A stretch of DNA of 32,225 nucleotides, taken from positions 1 through 32,225 of the forward strand of contig NZ_JAUSOE010000101.1 of the NCBI RefSeq assembly GCF_030656255.1, written 5' to 3'. Shown in pieces: positions 30,216-32,225 of this stretch. The DNA comes from Brevundimonas sp. GTDB lineage: Bacteria > Pseudomonadota > Alphaproteobacteria > Caulobacterales > Caulobacteraceae. The stretch's first letter is position 1. Each line of letters begins with the position of its first letter. The position numbers and the translations under genes were made by a program. Below the pieces are notes generated by a model that did no database searches, was not told the DNA's origin, and saw nothing but the letters and a program-made list of their open reading frames with translations.

Positions 30216-30632
30216 TCAGGGACGCGCCTTCAGCTCGTCGCGAATCTCGATCAGCAGGGATTCGATCGGCGTGGGGGCCGAGGGGGCCGGATCGGGCTTG
30301 GCCGCCTCCTGACGCCGCATGCTGTTGACGCCCTTGACCACCAGGAAGACCACGAAGGCGACGATCAGGAACTGGATCACGGTGTTGGCGAAGGCGCCGT
30401 ACTGAATCGCGACCTTCTCGACCGCCTCGGTCGCCGGGTTCTCGCGTCGCAGCACCCATTCCAGCTCGGAAAAGTCGATGCCGCCGGTCAACAGGCCGAT
30501 GGGCGGCATGACGACCTGATCGACCAGGCTCTTGACGATGCCGTTGAAGGCCGCGCCGATGATCACCCCGACGGCCAGATCGACGACATTCCCCTTGACC
30601 GCAAACTCGCGGAATTCGGACAGCAGGCTCAT
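30216..30632 (-). CDS. mscL: Large-conductance mechanosensitive channel MscL
   Basis: A 138-aa inner-membrane channel, a pentamer that opens under membrane tension in osmotic downshock. It begins MSLLSEFREFAVKGNVVDLA, the conserved N-terminal helix, followed by TM1 (VGVIIGAAFNGIVKSLVDQV), the periplasmic loop, TM2 (FANTVIQFLIVAFVVFLVVKG) and the C-terminal bundle helix (IESLLIEIRDELKA). The conserved NxV..MPP elements are present. The length is typical. The start has GAGAG upstream. It is 34 bp downstream of ihfB on the same strand and may be read through from it. Confidence 0.97.
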   Translation of the reverse strand: MSLLSEFREFAVKGNVVDLAVGVIIGAAFNGIVKSLVDQVVMPPIGLLTGGIDFSELEWVLRRENPATEAVEKVAIQYGAFANTVIQFLIVAFVVFLVVKGVNSMRRQEAAKPDPAPSAPTPIESLLIEIRDELKARP

Positions 30633-30666
30633 TCGCTAATTCTCTCGGTCGCCAAGACGTGCGGGT

Positions 30667-30957
30667 TCAGGCGTCGCCGGACGCGTTCAGACGCTCGCGC
30701 AGTTCCTTGCCGCTCTTGAAGAAGGGCACGGCCTTGGCCGGCACCTCGACCGTCTCGCCGGTGCGGGGATTGCGGCCCAGACGCGCCGGACGTGACCGCA
30801 CCGAAAAGGCGCCGAAGCCCCGCAACTCGACCCGACCGCCGTCGGACAAGGCCCCGGTCATCTTGCCGAGGATGACGTTCACCAGCCGCTCCACCTCCGC
30901 ATGGGTCAGGTGGGTGTTCTCGGCCGCCAGCTTTTCGATCAGTTCGGACTTGATCAT
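30667..30957 (-). CDS. ihfB: Integration host factor subunit beta
   Basis: A 96-aa DNA-bending protein of the HU/IHF family; with IHF-alpha it bends DNA in replication, recombination and transcription. It begins [23 protein letters not shown], and the DNA-binding arm carries [15 protein letters not shown] with the intercalating Pro in NPRTG; IHF-beta is supported by the MIKSELIE start and by synteny, rpsA-ihfB being a conserved order in proteobacteria. ATG 30957 has AGAGG 6 bp upstream; the longer open frame (48 more codons) is not family-like. It has its own leader after the rpsA terminator. Confidence 0.95.
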   Translation of the reverse strand: MIKSELIEKLAAENTHLTHAEVERLVNVILGKMTGALSDGGRVELRGFGAFSVRSRPARLGRNPRTGETVEVPAKAVPFFKSGKELRERLNASGDA

Positions 30958-31112
30958 CAGGGCCTCTGCCAACTCGTGATCGACAGGCCTGCGCCCGCCG
31001 ACGATCCAGAAGCTGCACCCTAACCCTCGCTCGCCGCGCGAAAAAGCCCTTATCCGCCAAGCACGGGCGGCATTCGCATGTTTATGTTCGCTTTCGCGCA
31101 TTGCTGTGCGCC

Positions 31113-31152
31113 AAAAAGAGAAAAGGGCGGCGGGATCGCTCCCGCCGCCCTT
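31113..31152 (-). terminator. Intrinsic terminator of rpsA
   Basis: On the minus strand AAGGGCGGCGGGA pairs with TCCCGCCGCCCTT (13 bp, 4-nt loop) and is followed by TTCTCTTTTTGG. Confidence 0.93.
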
Positions 31153-31169
31153 CAGTCTTTTACGCTACT

Positions 31170-31190
31170 GCGGAGCGCGTGGCGCTCCGC
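31170..31190 (-). terminator. Extra hairpin between the rpsA stop and its terminator
   Basis: GCGGAGCGC and GCGCTCCGC form a perfect 9-bp stem with a 3-nt loop, 11 bp after the rpsA stop. No U-run follows directly; it may protect the 3' end or act as part of a double terminator. Confidence 0.5.
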
Positions 31191-31201
31191 GGCTTGAGCG
31201 C

Positions 31202-32225
31202 TTAGTCCTTGGTGCCGGCGTTCTTCAGCGCAGCGCCCAGGATGTCGCCAAGCGAAGCACCGGAGTCGGACGAGCCGAACTGTTCGATGGCTTCCTGTTC
31301 GTCCTTCATTTCCAGCGCCTTGATCGACACCGAGACGCGGCGCGAGGCCTTGTCCACAGCGGTGATCATCGCGTCGATGCGATCGCCGACGGCGAAGCGT
31401 TCCGGACGTTGCTCGTTGCGGTCGCGCGACAGGTCCGACTTGCGGACGAAGGCCGTGACCGGTGCGTCGTCTTCACCGAACTTGACCTCGATGCCGCCCG
31501 ACTCGATCGACGAGACGGTGACGGTGATCTGCTGGCCGCGACGATAGGTGTCGCCTTCGCCGATGGGATCGCCGCCGAGCTGCTTGATGCCCAGCGAGAC
31601 GCGTTCCTTCTCGACGTCGACGTCCAGGACCTTGGCCTTGACCATCTCGCCCTTGCGGTAGCGCTGGATGGCTTCTTCACCCGAGACCGACCAGTCGAGG
31701 TCGGACAGGTGGACCATGCCGTCGATGTCGTTGTCCAGGCCGATGAACAGGCCGAACTCGGTGGCGTTCTTGACTTCGCCCTCGACGGTCGAACCGATCG
31801 GGTTGTTGGCGACGAAGGCGTCCCACGGATTGTCCTGAGCCTGCTTCAGGCCCAGCGAGATGCGGCGCTTGGAGGCGTCGACGTCCAGGACGACCACGTC
31901 GACTTCCTGCGAGGTCGAGACGATCTTGCCCGGATGGACGTTCTTCTTGGTCCAGGACATTTCCGAAACGTGGACCAGGCCCTCGACCCCGGCTTCCAGC
32001 TCCACGAAGGCGCCGTAGTCGGTGATGTTGGTGATGCGGCCCGTATACTTGGCGCCGACCGGATACTTGGCTTCCACGCCGTCCCAGGGGTCCGACTGCA
32101 GTTGCTTCATGCCCAGCGAGATACGTTGGGTGTCCGGGTTGATCTTGACGATCTGGACCTTGACGGTGTCGCCGACGGCGAGGACCTGCGAGGGGTGCGA
32201 GACGCGCTTCCACGACATGTCGGTG
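31202..32225 (-). CDS. rpsA: 30S ribosomal protein S1, C-terminal part (cut by the right edge)
   Basis: S1 binds mRNA and helps initiation on structured leaders. Visible are 340 residues and the stop; the true start lies beyond 32225. The visible part opens with the end of one S1 repeat (HPSQVLAVGDTVKVQIV to RISLGMKQL), then holds three further repeats: GAKYTGRITNITDYGAFVEL to RISLGLKQA, GSTVEGEVKNATEFGLFIGL to RVSLGIKQL, and a divergent last one from GQQITVTVSSIESGGIEVKF to RVSVSIKAL. The tail is acidic and Ser/Gly-rich (QFGSSDSGASLGDILG). This fits repeats 3-6 of the usual six. It is followed by a strong terminator and then ihfB. Confidence 0.97.
   Translation of the reverse strand, partial: TDMSWKRVSHPSQVLAVGDTVKVQIVKINPDTQRISLGMKQLQSDPWDGVEAKYPVGAKYTGRITNITDYGAFVELEAGVEGLVHVSEMSWTKKNVHPGKIVSTSQEVDVVVLDVDASKRRISLGLKQAQDNPWDAFVANNPIGSTVEGEVKNATEFGLFIGLDNDIDGMVHLSDLDWSVSGEEAIQRYRKGEMVKAKVLDVDVEKERVSLGIKQLGGDPIGEGDTYRRGQQITVTVSSIESGGIEVKFGEDDAPVTAFVRKSDLSRDRNEQRPERFAVGDRIDAMITAVDKASRRVSVSIKALEMKDEQEAIEQFGSSDSGASLGDILGAALKNAGTKD

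Overview
The window looks like ordinary chromosome from a high-GC alphaproteobacterium of the Caulobacteraceae, most probably Brevundimonas or a close relative. The evidence is a chemotaxis gene order (mcp, STAS protein, cheY, cheA) like that of Caulobacter, an SUV3-type helicase / S4 protein / fdxA / carD neighbourhood typical of alphaproteobacteria, a TonB-dependent receptor ending in Phe, and strong codon bias to G/C third positions. This assignment is inference from gene content; no rRNA marker is present. I see no tRNA, rRNA, CRISPR array, insertion sequence, integrase or phage gene.

Layout. 1-3714 (minus): start of a chemotaxis operon, reading mcp, STAS-domain protein, cheY, cheA, with cheA running off the left edge. 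4073-6216 (plus): a membrane PAS histidine kinase and a FixJ-type response regulator, overlapping by 4 bp. 6263-9459 (plus): SUV3-like RNA helicase, a 131-aa unknown protein and an S4-domain RNA-binding protein. 9476-10102 (minus): a secreted YceI protein. 10290-11487 (plus): 7Fe ferredoxin FdxA and the RNA-polymerase-binding regulator CarD/CdnL. 11606-12496: a 127-aa unknown protein (plus) facing a secreted DUF3617-type protein (minus). 12745-14885 (plus): rpmB (ribosomal protein L28) and an M1-family lipoprotein aminopeptidase.

15052-15828 (minus): a transglutaminase-like protein, divergent from a bacteriophytochrome histidine kinase (16078-18255), which is followed by an EamA-family exporter. 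19280-20442 (minus): a cold-shock protein and an extensin-like protein, divergent from a PPK2 polyphosphate kinase (20570-21319). 21789-23597 (plus): TldD and a small membrane protein. 23602-24555 (minus): a TraB/GumN-family protein, divergent from a TonB-dependent receptor (24701-26773). 26846-28777 (minus): a POT peptide transporter, divergent from a GNAT-like protein (29039-30187). 30216 to the right edge (minus): mscL, ihfB and the 3' part of rpsA.

Functionally the window mixes signal transduction (chemotaxis, two-component, red-light sensing) with RNA and translation housekeeping (helicase, S4 protein, CarD, L28, S1, IHF, cold shock) and envelope functions (YceI, extensin-like, TonB receptor, POT, MscL). 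The least explained parts are non-coding: two long intergenic inverted repeats (14923-15032 and 21331-21499), a pair of 40-bp repeats built from 9-bp iterations upstream of tldD (21630-21726), a GANTC cluster at the mcp promoter, and a strong hairpin in the rpmB leader. I found no convincing new multi-gene system.
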